A stretch of 64,000 nt of DNA from Winogradskyella arenosi. GTDB taxonomy: Bacteria; Bacteroidota; Bacteroidia; Flavobacteriales; Flavobacteriaceae. Location: NCBI RefSeq assembly GCF_003337305.1, contig NZ_QPJO01000005.1:62001-126000 (forward strand), given 5' to 3'. Made by a program: the position numbers and the translations under genes. Shown here piece after piece: positions 43,924 to 53,416 of this stretch. Within the stretch, counting starts at the first letter, position 1. Each line of letters opens with the position of its first letter. The notes under the pieces are model-generated. The model was not told where the DNA came from and did not search any database. It saw only the letters and a list, made by a program, of their open reading frames with translations.

Positions 43924-45275
43924 TATCCTATTTCTTTAAGCATTAAGTCTAAACCTTCTCTAATTATTTTTTGATGTGGTTGCTTAGACACACAAACAAA
44001 TTCTGTTAAAGCAAAATCCTCAGGGGCAACTTCGTACATTCCTAAAGCTTCCATTTCATCTAAATCTTTATACATACAAGCTTTTAGAATCTGCATTGGG
44101 TAGATATCTAAAGGAAATACCTCTTCGTAAGTACCTGTAGTTACAAATGCACGATGCTCACCGTTTGTGTTTGTATTTAAGTCGAATTTCTTCTTAGGAT
44201 TTAACCAAGAAAACGTTAAGGCTCTAGAAGTTGATACTTTATTGAAGATAGGTTTATTCCAACCGAAAAATTCGTAATCATCACCTTCTGGAATTACCGT
44301 AAGAACATTACTATAATAGTCTAAATGCTCATCAGCCTGCACTTGCTTCCCTGATAATACATTTCCAGAAATGAAACGGGCATTACTGTCTCTTTCAACG
44401 CCTTTATCGTAAACCATAGTTGCTATTTCTGCTCCTAATAAGGTTTTAAAATAACGTGGTTTTTGCACTGAAGATCCTGCTAAAGCAATGATACGCTCTG
44501 CATTGAATTTTCCAGTAAGAAGTAACTCACCAATAATCACTAAATCTTGAGCATTAACAGTCCATACTGTTTCCCCTTTATTAATAGGATCAACCTTATT
44601 AATAAGTGTTCCCACATTCCCTGAAGGGTGCGGTCCAGAAACCTTATGAGTTGTTGCATGTTCCAAATTAGCTAGTGGCGAGTTGGACTTATCTCCTACT
44701 GAAATATGCACACTTCCTGTTGTCAATTTAGACAAGGCCGTAACCGCGGCTTGCAACTCAGCTTCTTTACCCGCTAAGGTAAAGTCTAAATCAGCTGCCA
44801 ACGGCGCACTTGCATAACCGGATATAAAGATTGCTTTTGGCGTAACATCCGCCGCGGCAATTACATCGTAAGGACGTTGCTTTATAAAAGCCCAACATCC
44901 TGAAGCAAGTAAATGTGCTTTGATTTTTTCAGCATCGGAATTTAAGTCAAACACCCCATGATCTAGGTAGGTTTGTTCCTTATCTGCAGTTATTTTAATA
45001 GCGTCGATTCGACGTCTTGGTCCACGCAGCACTTCCGTAATTTCACCAGAAACTGGAGAAACAAACTTCATGTTCTCGTTATCCTTGTTGTAAAATAAAG
45101 TCTCACCTGCTTTAACACGTGTGCCCTCTTTAGCAACAAGTTTTGGAATAATACTGTGGAAATCTTCGGGTCTAATAGCGTAAGAATTACTAATAATAGC
45201 ATTTTCTATAGTCTTCTCGGCTTCACCGATTAACTTTATATCTAAACCCTTTTTAATTTTGATGTCTTTTGACAT
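43923..45275 (-). CDS. nqrA: Na+-NQR subunit A
   Basis: 450 residues, soluble cytoplasmic subunit with a Rnf-C-like barrel and SLBB-type region. It opens KIKKGLDIKLIGEAE and has the PRRRIDAIKI and GPHPSGNVGTLI motifs typical of NqrA; unlike RnfC it has no 4Fe-4S motifs. First gene of the operon. On the minus strand TAGATTTG (plus 45308-45315) is a likely -7 box about 33 bases before its ATG. Confidence 0.97.
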   Translation of the reverse strand: MSKDIKIKKGLDIKLIGEAEKTIENAIISNSYAIRPEDFHSIIPKLVAKEGTRVKAGETLFYNKDNENMKFVSPVSGEITEVLRGPRRRIDAIKITADKEQTYLDHGVFDLNSDAEKIKAHLLASGCWAFIKQRPYDVIAAADVTPKAIFISGYASAPLAADLDFTLAGKEAELQAAVTALSKLTTGSVHISVGDKSNSPLANLEHATTHKVSGPHPSGNVGTLINKVDPINKGETVWTVNAQDLVIIGELLLTGKFNAERIIALAGSSVQKPRYFKTLLGAEIATMVYDKGVERDSNARFISGNVLSGKQVQADEHLDYYSNVLTVIPEGDDYEFFGWNKPIFNKVSTSRALTFSWLNPKKKFDLNTNTNGEHRAFVTTGTYEEVFPLDIYPMQILKACMYKDLDEMEALGMYEVAPEDFALTEFVCVSKQPHQKIIREGLDLMLKEIG

Positions 45276-45307
45276 ATACTTAAAGATTAGTTATCTAAAA
45301 ATCCGTG

Positions 45308-45315
45308 CAAATCTA
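45308..45315 (-). promoter_or_regulatory. -7 promoter box of the nqr operon
   Basis: Minus-strand TAGATTTG matches TAnnTTTG, 32 bases upstream of the nqrA ATG. No good TTG is seen at the canonical upstream distance. Confidence 0.45.
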
Positions 45316-45435
45316 CAAATTAATGCGTAAAAACTCTCTAAAAACAGCGATCTTTTTTATTTGTAATGATTATAAATAACCGAATTGTTCTAGGGCATAG
45401 ATTTTGATTATCTTTATGCGCTAAGACGTCATAAC

Positions 45436-46689
45436 ATGAAAAAACACTCTTCTTTTCTGCTCTTTTTTCTAATCACTCCACTCCTTGCCATAGCGCAGGT
45501 TGCTACAGAGCTAAATCCGCCAGATTTTATAAAAACCATCACCTTTAAAAGCAACACCACCCAAGGCCAACTCCCTATTTTAAAACTCGGAGAACCCTTA
45601 GTGCTTGAATTTGATGCCTTAACTGCAAATGAAGAAGATTTCTATTACGTTATTGAACATTTTAACTTTGATTGGACGCCCTCTAATCTTGTAAAATCGG
45701 AATACCTCAGCGGCTTAGACCAGCAACGTATTTTGGATTATGAAAATTCTTTTAATACCTATCAGATTTATTCGCACTACAATTTAGAAATTCCAAACAC
45801 CCAAACCCGTGGTTTTCTTAAAAGTGGCAATTACATGATTTCGATTTATGATGATTATGACGAGTTAATGTTCAGCAGAAAATTTATGATTTATGAAGAT
45901 CTTACCAATGTTGGCGTACAAGTAAAACGTTCTAGAGATGTCACCACTATTGCAGAAAAGCAATCTATAGACATGGTGATTACCACTAATGGAATGAATT
46001 TAAACAATCCTTTAGAAACCATTAGGACCTTAGTAATTCAGAATAACAACCTGAACACCGCCATTTCAGATTTAAAACCACAATACACCTTAGGAAACGA
46101 ATTAATCTACCGCTACAAAACCGAATCTGCTTTTTGGGCCGGAAACGAGTATAACTTCTTTGAAAATAAAGACGTCAGGGCTGCAAACATTGGTGTGCAA
46201 CGCATAGAACTAAAAGACCTTTATCACAATTACCTCTACCCCAACATTACTCGGAAAAATGTCCCTTATACCTACAACCCAGATATCAATGGTAATTTTT
46301 TAATTACCGCTTTAGATGCTACTGATGTTAGTATAGAGGCCGATTATGTCATGGTTCATTTTACGCTATTACACCCTAAATTAGAAGGTAAATCCATTTA
46401 TATCTATGGTAATTTTAATGGGTTTACTCTAGAGCCTTTAACCCAAATGATTTACAATAAAGAAAGCCAACGCTATGAAAACATCATGTTACTGAAGCAA
46501 GGGTTTTACAACTATAAATATGTTAGTGTAGACCGCAAAACAGGTGTTTTAGAAGAAGGTGCTATCAGCGGTAATTTTTGGCAGACTGAAAACAACTACA
46601 AAGTCTTGGTTTATTACAAAGATCTCGGAGCGCGTTACGACCGCCTTATTGGCTTTGGCGAAGCCTCTTCAGTAGACATTAGCAACTAA
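45436..46689 (+). CDS. Type IX secretion system plug protein (DUF5103)
   Basis: 417 residues with a signal peptide ending AIAQ (about 1-21). The domain opening FIKTITFKSN, then EHFNFDWTPSNLVKSEYLSGLDQQRI and the DYENSFNTYQIYSHYNLEIPN-like continuation is characteristic of DUF5103, the family that closes the extracellular or periplasmic side of the SprA/Sov translocon. A C-terminal Ig-like domain (from about 300, GKSIYIYGNFNGF) resembles glycogen-binding folds. Its presence implies a working T9SS, even though core genes other than PorT are outside the window. Confidence 0.88.
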   Translation: MKKHSSFLLFFLITPLLAIAQVATELNPPDFIKTITFKSNTTQGQLPILKLGEPLVLEFDALTANEEDFYYVIEHFNFDWTPSNLVKSEYLSGLDQQRILDYENSFNTYQIYSHYNLEIPNTQTRGFLKSGNYMISIYDDYDELMFSRKFMIYEDLTNVGVQVKRSRDVTTIAEKQSIDMVITTNGMNLNNPLETIRTLVIQNNNLNTAISDLKPQYTLGNELIYRYKTESAFWAGNEYNFFENKDVRAANIGVQRIELKDLYHNYLYPNITRKNVPYTYNPDINGNFLITALDATDVSIEADYVMVHFTLLHPKLEGKSIYIYGNFNGFTLEPLTQMIYNKESQRYENIMLLKQGFYNYKYVSVDRKTGVLEEGAISGNFWQTENNYKVLVYYKDLGARYDRLIGFGEASSVDISN

Positions 46690-46860
46690 AGCCTGATCAT
46701 ATCCATTATTAAAATGCTATTTATTGGAATGGTATTTGCTACCTTTCTAATAATAACCCTATGTAAATTAGGTATTTGTTAAAAAACAAGCTGCTATATT
46801 ATAATTATACAGACGCAAAGAAAATTTATCTTATTTTAGCATAGAGCAATACGAGAACTC

Positions 46861-47247
46861 ATGGTACAGCAAGTAACAAGCGGGATAAAGATCTCAGTAG
46901 AAACTAATTTTGAAGGTACGTTTTATAAAAACTATAAAGTACACTTCGCCTTTGGCTATAGAATTACGATTGAAAACCAAAGTAAAGACGAGGTGCAATT
47001 AAATTCTAGATACTGGAGAATCCTTGACGCTCTAAATCATGAAGAAACTATTGAAGGTGAAGGGGTCATTGGAAGAAAACCTATGTTAAAGCCAGGCGAA
47101 TCGCACACCTACAATTCAGGTTGTCTTCTAAGCTCTCCTTTCGGCGCCATGCAAGGCTACTACTCCATGGCCAACCACAGCAAAAACTCGCATTTTAAAG
47201 TCTACATTCCACCTTTTAAACTGAGTGCACCTTTTGCGCTCAATTAA
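46861..47247 (+). CDS. apaG: ApaG family protein
   Basis: 128 residues, a single fibronectin-like beta domain: ISVETNFEG, GYRITIENQSKDEVQLNSRYWRI, GEGVIGRKPMLKPGESHTYNSGC, and FGAMQGYYSM are the usual ApaG pattern. Genetic work links ApaG to Co2+/Mg2+ phenotypes, with the biochemical role unresolved. The 170-base spacer upstream contains only a 22-codon hydrophobic ORF (46714-46782) that I do not trust. It is soluble and cytoplasmic. Confidence 0.93.
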   Translation: MVQQVTSGIKISVETNFEGTFYKNYKVHFAFGYRITIENQSKDEVQLNSRYWRILDALNHEETIEGEGVIGRKPMLKPGESHTYNSGCLLSSPFGAMQGYYSMANHSKNSHFKVYIPPFKLSAPFALN

Positions 47248-47430
47248 ATTTATGGCTCTTTTTTTTTAATGTATTATCTCAAGACACTAACTACACCTAA
47301 AAGACTTTACATAAAAGCTTTACATCTTATGAACTTGCTTTCACGGAGTCCGTTTCTATCGTGTTAAATTCTTAGATCTAATCTTCACAGAACTATAACA
47401 TTTCAAAAAAATATTCTCTTATAAAAATTG

Positions 47431-47438
47431 TACATTTG
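47431..47438 (+). promoter_or_regulatory. -7 promoter box of pruA
   Basis: TACATTTG matches TAnnTTTG, 68 bases before the ATG. No good -33 element is seen. Confidence 0.35.
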
Positions 47439-47506
47439 TTGTTGATATTTTCAAAATAAAACACAAATAGATTTTCACTTTTGTGGAAACATAAAACAAA
47501 TTTAAT

Positions 47507-49132
47507 ATGGGAAAAGGATTCTTTAATGTACCTGTAGCAGTTAATGAGCCTGTTATGTCTTATGCACCGGGTTCTCCAGAACGCGAAGCAGTTTTAGAAG
47601 CTTATAAATCAATGTTTAACTCTAAGGTAGAAGTCCCTTTATACATCAATGGTAAGGATATTAAGACGGGCAACACCAGAACAATGTCTCCACCACATGA
47701 CCACCAACATAGCGTTGGGGAATACCATGTTGCTGAAAAATCACATGTAGAAGAAGCTATTGCTACGGCTTTAGAAGCAAGAAAATCTTGGGCTTTAATG
47801 CCATGGGAACAACGTGCTGGTATTTTCTTAAAAGCTGCAGAATTAATTGCTGGTCCTTACAGGGCCAAAATTAATGCAGCCACCATGATTGCGCAGTCTA
47901 AAAATATTTATCAAGCTGAAATTGATGCGGCTTGTGAGCTTATTGATTTTTTACGTTTCAACGTTCAGTTTATGTCTGATATTTACATGGAGCAACCAGA
48001 AAGCACAAGTGCCGCATGGAACCGTGTAGAATACAGACCTCTTGAAGGGTTTACCTATGCCGTAACGCCATTTAACTTTACAGCTATTGCCGGAAACTTA
48101 CCAGCATGTATGGCTTTAATGGGTAATGTTGTTGTATGGAAACCAAGTGATAGCCAAGTATATTCAGCTAAAGTTATTATGGACATCTTTAAAGAAGCTG
48201 GTGTACCAGATGGTGTCATTAATGTTGTTTTCGGTGATCCGGAAATGATTACAGATACCGTATTAGCAAGTCCTGATTTCTCTGGATTACATTTTACCGG
48301 TTCTACGCATGTTTTTAAAGCCCTTTGGAAACAAATTGGAAACAATATTGACACTTACAAAACCTACCCTAGAATTGTAGGTGAAACTGGAGGTAAAGAT
48401 TTTATTGTAGCACATAAAACAGCAGACGCTAAACAAGTGGCTACAGCTATTTCTCGTGGTGCTTTTGAATTCCAAGGACAAAAATGTAGTGCAGCCTCTA
48501 GAGCTTATATCCCTGCAGGATTATGGCCAGAAGTTAAAGACTACTTATTAGCAGACATGGCTTCATTTAAAATGGGATCTCCTGAAGATATGAGCAACTT
48601 TATTACTGCTGTTATTCATGAAGGTTCTTTTGATAAATTAGCGAAGTATATTGACGCGGCTAAAGCGGATAGTGATGCTGAAATTATAGCTGGTGGTAAC
48701 TATGATAAATCTAAAGGTTACTTTATAGAGCCTACTGTAATCCTTACAACCAATCCAAAATACACCACAATGTCTACAGAGTTGTTTGGACCTGTCATTA
48801 CAATTTATGTTTACGAAGACGAGACCTATTCTGAAACTCTAAAATTAGTTGACGAAACAAGTGAGTATGCCTTAACAGGTGCCATCTTATCTAGAGACCG
48901 TTACGCTATTGAAGAAGCAACAACAGCACTTCAGAATGCTGCGGGTAACTTCTATATCAATGACAAGCCAACTGGTGCCGTTGTAGGACAACAACCTTTT
49001 GGTGGTGCAAGAGCCTCTGGTACTAACGATAAAGCCGGAAGTCCACAAAACTTATTACGTTGGGTTTCTCCACGATTAATTAAAGAAACCTTTGTAACTC
49101 CTGTAGATTACAGATATCCTTTTTTAGGATAA
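47507..49132 (+). CDS. pruA: L-glutamate gamma-semialdehyde dehydrogenase
   Basis: Second step of proline breakdown: P5C/glutamate semialdehyde to glutamate with NAD. 541 residues, the stand-alone type without a proline dehydrogenase domain. Motifs: YAVTPFNFTAIAGNLP, VGETGGKDFIVAH with the general-base Glu, FEFQGQKCSAASRAY with the nucleophilic Cys, and GAVVGQQPFGGARASGTNDKAG. No putA/prodh gene is adjacent. Followed by a strong terminator. Confidence 0.96.
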   Translation: MGKGFFNVPVAVNEPVMSYAPGSPEREAVLEAYKSMFNSKVEVPLYINGKDIKTGNTRTMSPPHDHQHSVGEYHVAEKSHVEEAIATALEARKSWALMPWEQRAGIFLKAAELIAGPYRAKINAATMIAQSKNIYQAEIDAACELIDFLRFNVQFMSDIYMEQPESTSAAWNRVEYRPLEGFTYAVTPFNFTAIAGNLPACMALMGNVVVWKPSDSQVYSAKVIMDIFKEAGVPDGVINVVFGDPEMITDTVLASPDFSGLHFTGSTHVFKALWKQIGNNIDTYKTYPRIVGETGGKDFIVAHKTADAKQVATAISRGAFEFQGQKCSAASRAYIPAGLWPEVKDYLLADMASFKMGSPEDMSNFITAVIHEGSFDKLAKYIDAAKADSDAEIIAGGNYDKSKGYFIEPTVILTTNPKYTTMSTELFGPVITIYVYEDETYSETLKLVDETSEYALTGAILSRDRYAIEEATTALQNAAGNFYINDKPTGAVVGQQPFGGARASGTNDKAGSPQNLLRWVSPRLIKETFVTPVDYRYPFLG

Positions 49133-49152
49133 TAACAGCAACGTGTTAAAAC

Positions 49153-49192
49153 TAAAAAACCTTAAAAGTCTGAGACTTTTAAGGTTTTTTTT
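49153..49192 (+). terminator. Terminator of pruA
   Basis: A 13-bp perfect stem AACCTTAAAAGTC...GACTTTTAAGGTT with a TGA loop and T8 tract. Confidence 0.93.
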
Positions 49193-49289
49193 ATGCGTTT
49201 AGTTGGGTTAAACCAATAAGCACATCGCTTATAAATATTTAAATCTCTATGCTACTTATCTAATCTGCGACAAAAGAGAAACCAAAATA

Positions 49290-49318
49290 AATAAGCGCTT
49301 TATAGGTTTAAGCGCCTT
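49290..49318 (-). terminator. Possible terminator overlapping the rsmG stop
   Basis: Minus-strand GCGCTT (49315-49310) pairs with AAGCGC (49300-49295), followed by a T-rich ATTTATTTT stretch. The stem includes the rsmG stop region. Only 6 bp, so tentative. Confidence 0.45.
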
Positions 49319-49940
49319 TATATTTTAAAGGTAAATGAATGACTTTTTTAGTTTCAAAAAATGGCTCTTCAAAATAATCAGAAAGCAAAAAGGCCTTTAC
49401 CGTTTTATATTGTTGTAACTCCTCAGTTAGATCGCCCCCTTTTAAATAAAGAATACCGTTCTTAAGATCATTTTTCTGATCCTTAGCCACTTTTCCTTTG
49501 ACCCAGGTTGTAAATTCTGGCATCGTTGTCACTGCCCTACTCACTATAAAATCGAAAGTTTCATCTATCGCTTCTACTCGACTATGCGTCGTTCTTATAT
49601 TAGTAAGTTCTAAAGCCTCTACTACTGCATTAATAACTTTTAGTTTCTTATTAATACTATCTACTAAATGAAATTCACATTCAGGAAATAGAATTGCTAA
49701 AGGCACGCCTGGAAATCCACCACCGGTCCCCACATCTAAAATTGAAGTACCAGGGACAAAGTTAATAACCTTTGCAATCCCTAATGAATGTAAGACATGT
49801 CTTAAGTACAATTCATCAATATCCTTTCGGGATATCACATTAATTTTACTGTTCCAATCCTTATATAAAGCCTCTAAAGCTTTAAATTTCTCAATTTGAG
49901 TTTCGGTTAAATCGGGGAAGTATTTAAGAATAAGTTCCAT
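49308..49940 (-). CDS. rsmG: 16S rRNA (guanine527-N7)-methyltransferase
   Basis: 210 residues of the GidB/RsmG family. The N-terminal helices include LYKDWNSKINVISRKDIDELYLRHVLHS, then the SAM motif ILDVGTGGGFPGVPLAILFP, VDSINKKLKVI and FDFIVSRAVTTMPEF with the catalytic-region Arg. Gene order differs from the gidA-gidB pair of other phyla: it stands alone here. The start ATG is directly before the conserved helix. Confidence 0.95.
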   Translation of the reverse strand: MELILKYFPDLTETQIEKFKALEALYKDWNSKINVISRKDIDELYLRHVLHSLGIAKVINFVPGTSILDVGTGGGFPGVPLAILFPECEFHLVDSINKKLKVINAVVEALELTNIRTTHSRVEAIDETFDFIVSRAVTTMPEFTTWVKGKVAKDQKNDLKNGILYLKGGDLTEELQQYKTVKAFLLSDYFEEPFFETKKVIHLPLKYKGA

Positions 49941-50254
49941 AGCTGATGTTTCTGCAAAAATAGTTTTTTAAAGTTTTCTAGAGAGAACTAATCTTAATTA
50001 TTCCTAATGCTTCTTACCAAATGTAATAAGCTTTCAGTTGCCAATAGTCCTTAAATAAGCGCTTTAAACCAAAGCTTAAAAACTACAAATAGCCCTAAAA
50101 ACGAAGTCTTTAAGCCCTTAATATTCGCAAGGTTATATTAGTTTTATTGATAATTTTACGTTAATCCATTACAATTGCTTTTTATTTAATGCCTATCTTT
50201 GCTTTTGTATAATGTATTTAAACCCCTTACGTTATTACATAAAATAAAGCATAC
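49941..50254. other. Intergenic region between rsmG and the desaturase gene
   Basis: 314 bases with no credible gene. The first 200 bases hold no repeat or stable hairpin that I can see. The last 85 bases contain the desaturase promoter (50174-50201) and its leader. Confidence 0.5.
50174..50201 (+). promoter_or_regulatory. Promoter of the fatty-acid desaturase gene
   Basis: TTG at 50175-50177, a 16-base spacer and TATCTTTG at 50194-50201. This is close to the consensus TTTG-N17-23-TAnnTTTG and leaves a leader of roughly 45 bases before the ATG at 50255. Confidence 0.6.
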
Positions 50255-51355
50255 ATGAAACAACAAACCTTATCCTTCTCAAGAACGGACTCTGCTAAGT
50301 TCTTTAGAACCCTCAACAAACGCGTTAACAATTATTTTAAAGAAAACGATATAAAACGAACTGGTAACTGGCAACTTTGGGTCAAAACCATTGTTATGTT
50401 CACCTTGTTCTTAACACCTTATTTTCTATTATTAACCTTAAACATTCCAACTTGGGCACAATTCCTATTAACCATTGTGATGGGAGTTGGTATGGCTGGT
50501 GTTGGTATGAACGTGATGCATGATGGTAATCACGGTGCCTTCTCTAATAAAGAATGGATTAACAGAATCATGGGCAGTAGCATTTACATTTTAGCTGGAA
50601 ATGTTTATAATTGGAAAGTACAACACAACGTCTTACACCATACGTACACAAATATCCACGGACATGATGAAGACTTAGAAGCGGGACGTATATTACGTTT
50701 TTCAGAACATACAGAATGGAGAAAACACCATAAATTTCAGCATTACTATTCTATTTTACTTTACGGACTTTTAACCATAAACTGGGCGATTACCACAGAT
50801 TTCCAACAAATGAAACGATATATGAAGCGTAAATTAGCGTACGGAAAATTCCCTAATCCTGTAGTGAATTGGAGTAAATTAGTCATTTCAAAAATCATTT
50901 ACATCTCTATGTGGATCATCTTACCAATGGCATTGACGGATATTGCATGGTATAAAGTTTTAATTGGATTTTTACTTATGCATTATGTTGCAGGCTTAAT
51001 TTTAAGTGTGGTATTTCAATTGGCTCACGTTATGGATGAAGCCGAAATGCCTTTACCAGAAAAAGACGGGACCATGAAAAACACTTGGGCCATTCACCAA
51101 CTGAACACCACGGTGAATTTTGGAGCCAGAAGTAAAATTATCAATTGGTACACCGGCGGTTTAAACCACCAAGTAGAGCATCACATATTTCCACATATTA
51201 GCCATATCCATTATGGTAAAATAGCTGAAATTGTAAAATCTACAGCTAAAGAATTTAACTTACCTTATAAAGAGTACGACACAACACGAAAAGCAATCGC
51301 TGCGCATTTTAGATTTCTAAAAGAAATGGGAATGCAGCCAGCAATGCAAGCATAA
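50255..51355 (+). CDS. Acyl-lipid/acyl-CoA desaturase (membrane di-iron)
   Basis: 366 residues with the three histidine boxes of front-end type membrane desaturases: HDGNHG (about 90), HNVLHHTYTN (about 129) and HQVEHHIFPHISHIHY (about 308). The third box begins with Gln-Val-x-His-His, which is typical of delta-6/linoleoyl-type enzymes; regiospecificity cannot be fixed from sequence. Hydrophobic helix pairs at about 48-90 and 220-255. Cold adaptation of membrane lipids is a plausible role. An aminotransferase gene starts 17 bases later, probably co-transcribed. Confidence 0.92.
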   Translation: MKQQTLSFSRTDSAKFFRTLNKRVNNYFKENDIKRTGNWQLWVKTIVMFTLFLTPYFLLLTLNIPTWAQFLLTIVMGVGMAGVGMNVMHDGNHGAFSNKEWINRIMGSSIYILAGNVYNWKVQHNVLHHTYTNIHGHDEDLEAGRILRFSEHTEWRKHHKFQHYYSILLYGLLTINWAITTDFQQMKRYMKRKLAYGKFPNPVVNWSKLVISKIIYISMWIILPMALTDIAWYKVLIGFLLMHYVAGLILSVVFQLAHVMDEAEMPLPEKDGTMKNTWAIHQLNTTVNFGARSKIINWYTGGLNHQVEHHIFPHISHIHYGKIAEIVKSTAKEFNLPYKEYDTTRKAIAAHFRFLKEMGMQPAMQA

Positions 51356-51372
51356 TTCTATATTTATAACTT

Positions 51373-52557
51373 ATGAACCAACTATCGGATAGAATTAATA
51401 ATCTATCAACCTCAGCAACATTAGCCATGGCTGCCAAAGCCAGAGAACTTCGCGCAGAAGGAAAAGACATTATCGGATTAAGTTTGGGAGAACCCGATTT
51501 TAACACTCCAGATTTTATTAAAGATGCGGCCATTGAAGCCATCAACCAAAACTACAACAGCTACACACCAGTAGATGGTTATGTAGATTTGAAAGAAGCC
51601 ATTATTAATAAATTTAAACGCGATAATAATCTTAGCTATACCTTACCACAAATTGTGGTTTCAACAGGTGCAAAACAGTCTTTAGCAAATATTGCTTCTG
51701 TTATGCTTAATGCTGGAGACGAAGTTATTTTACCTTGTCCTTACTGGGTAAGTTATAGTGACATCGTTAAGTTAAGTGATGGGGTTCCGGTAGAAGTACA
51801 GACGTCTATAGATAACGACTTTAAAATGACAGCCGAACAATTAGAAGCTGCCATTACACCAAAAACCAAAATGATTTGGTACAGTTCTCCTTGTAACCCA
51901 AGTGGATCGGTATACAGTAAAGAAGAACTAAGAGCCTTAGCTGATGTCTTAAAAAAGCATCCTAATATCTATGTGGTTTCTGATGAAATATATGAACACA
52001 TTAACTTTAAAGGTGGTCATTTTAGTATGGCTGAATTTGATGATATGTACGACAGAACCATTACAGTAAATGGGGTTTCTAAAGCCTTTGCGATGACGGG
52101 ATGGAGAATTGGATATGTTGGTGCTCCAGACTGGATTGCTAGAGCTTGTAACAAAATTCAAGGTCAAGTAACAAGTGGTGCTAACTGTATTGCACAACGT
52201 GCCGTTATTAAAGCTTTAGAAGCAGATCCTTCTAGCATTAAATATATGGTTGATGAGTTTAAAGAAAGACGTCAACTGATCTTAAAACTCTTAGGAGAGA
52301 TTGAAGGGTTTAAAACCAACGAACCTGAAGGTGCTTTTTACGTTTTCCCTAATATCTCATCTTATTTTGGAAAAACGATTAAAGGCAAGACCATTAACAA
52401 CGCTACGGATTTCTCATTATTTATTTTAGAAGAAGCTTTAGTTGCCACTGTAACAGGAGAAGCTTTTGGAAACAAAGATTGTATAAGAATCTCTTACGCG
52501 GCCTCTCAAGACGAAATTATTGAAGCCATTAAGCGTATTAAAACGGCTTTAAGCTAA
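51373..52557 (+). CDS. Class I/II PLP aminotransferase, probable aspartate aminotransferase
   Basis: 394 residues, subgroup I-gamma pattern. It has GLSLGEPDFNTPDFI near the start, STGAKQSLANI, SSPCNPSGSVYS with the PLP-contact Asn, VSDEIYEHI with the PLP Asp, NGVSKAFAMTGWRIGY with the Schiff-base Lys, and the C-terminal RISYA arginine that binds the substrate carboxylate. Aspartate/prephenate use is common in this group; the exact substrate is inferred. Ends with a clear terminator. Confidence 0.92.
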   Translation: MNQLSDRINNLSTSATLAMAAKARELRAEGKDIIGLSLGEPDFNTPDFIKDAAIEAINQNYNSYTPVDGYVDLKEAIINKFKRDNNLSYTLPQIVVSTGAKQSLANIASVMLNAGDEVILPCPYWVSYSDIVKLSDGVPVEVQTSIDNDFKMTAEQLEAAITPKTKMIWYSSPCNPSGSVYSKEELRALADVLKKHPNIYVVSDEIYEHINFKGGHFSMAEFDDMYDRTITVNGVSKAFAMTGWRIGYVGAPDWIARACNKIQGQVTSGANCIAQRAVIKALEADPSSIKYMVDEFKERRQLILKLLGEIEGFKTNEPEGAFYVFPNISSYFGKTIKGKTINNATDFSLFILEEALVATVTGEAFGNKDCIRISYAASQDEIIEAIKRIKTALS

Positions 52558-52584
52558 ATAAACCCGTTTTTATAAACTCCATAA

Positions 52585-52621
52585 TAAAAAAAGCTGTAAC
52601 AACATTTGTTACAGCTTTTTC
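52585..52621 (+). terminator. Terminator of the desaturase-aminotransferase unit
   Basis: Stem AAAGCTGTAAC (about 52590-52600) with GTTACAGCTTT (about 52608-52618) around AACATTT, followed by T5; flanked by A7 upstream. Confidence 0.9.
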
Positions 52622-52676
52622 TTTGTGATTCGTTTTAGGTCTAATTCTCTAAAAGACCTCAGCCCTAAAAACAATT

Positions 52677-52931
52677 TTAAAACAAAATTAATATAGCAAC
52701 GCTCACAAAGACGGCTACTTTTAATACTAGTGATGCCATGAGGCTTTCTTTACTAATTTGGATGGATTTAGCACGTTGTCTTATCATAAACAAAGACTTT
52801 CTTCGTGCTTTTTTAAAACTGTATTTTACAACACGTTTGTAATTGGAATTTAATAATCCTCGTTTTGTAAAATGAGACAGCTTTCTACGCTTCGAGCGCT
52901 TTCTTAAATCCTTTGATAGAGCTATTTTCAT
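52677..52931 (-). CDS. Small, very basic protein with C-terminal membrane helix (1 of 2)
   Basis: 84 residues. The first 60 are extremely rich in Lys and Arg (SKDLRKRSKRRKLSHFTKRG and KKARRKSLFMIRQRAK), and the last 20 form a hydrophobic helix (LVLKVAVFVSVAILILF). A C-terminal anchor with a cationic cytosolic part suggests a tail-anchored protein binding nucleic acid, ribosomes or acidic lipids. A similar gene lies 218 bases upstream on the same strand. No known family comes to mind; the length and consistent architecture support reality. Confidence 0.65.
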   Translation of the reverse strand: MKIALSKDLRKRSKRRKLSHFTKRGLLNSNYKRVVKYSFKKARRKSLFMIRQRAKSIQISKESLMASLVLKVAVFVSVAILILF

Positions 52932-53149
52932 TGTTGAGGGGTTTTATTATTTTGTAGAATGTACAAAAAAACCACCAACATTCCTAATTTAACAGATTAA
53001 TTATTAGGTATTTAAAATTATTTCGGATTATTTTAAAGAATATCACAATCCTCTATCCCTATATTTTTAAGTCCTATTCAAGCTTTTAGATGTGCTGAAC
53101 TCTTTTGAATTAAGTTTGAATAGCGTTTAATCAACAAGCTTTTATTCGC

Positions 53150-53416
53150 TTATAACTGTGCGTACATATAAAGCAGACCTACTAACATTAGAACACAAAG
53201 TAATAGGGTTAGTGTTACCACCTTCAACATTCTTATTTGCCTTTCTTCCTTCAACCGCCGTCTGATACTATGTAATTGTTTTGTGCTCGCTTTAGGCCAC
53301 GTATATTCCACCTTTAATGGCCGTTTATAACCGCTTAAGGTATTTTTTAATCGGTCGCGCTTTGTTAATAATTTTCTATTATTATTTATTACGGTGTTCA
53401 TGGCACTTGCAGACAT
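53150..53416 (-). CDS. Small, basic protein with C-terminal membrane helix (2 of 2)
   Basis: 88 residues, or 83 if the second Met (MNTVINNNRK) is used. Same plan as the neighbouring gene: a basic N-terminal two-thirds (KLLTKRDRLKNTLSGYKRPLK, SIRRRLKEERQIR) and a terminal hydrophobic helix (VVTLTLLLCVLMLVGLLYMY). Sequence similarity to the other protein is weak, so common ancestry is suggested mainly by architecture. Function unknown. Confidence 0.62.
   Translation of the reverse strand: MSASAMNTVINNNRKLLTKRDRLKNTLSGYKRPLKVEYTWPKASTKQLHSIRRRLKEERQIRMLKVVTLTLLLCVLMLVGLLYMYAQL

Noticed and set aside
46714..46782. 22-codon hydrophobic ORF between the T9SS plug gene and apaG
   Set aside because: Too short and without supporting signals; a small membrane peptide cannot be excluded but is not supported.
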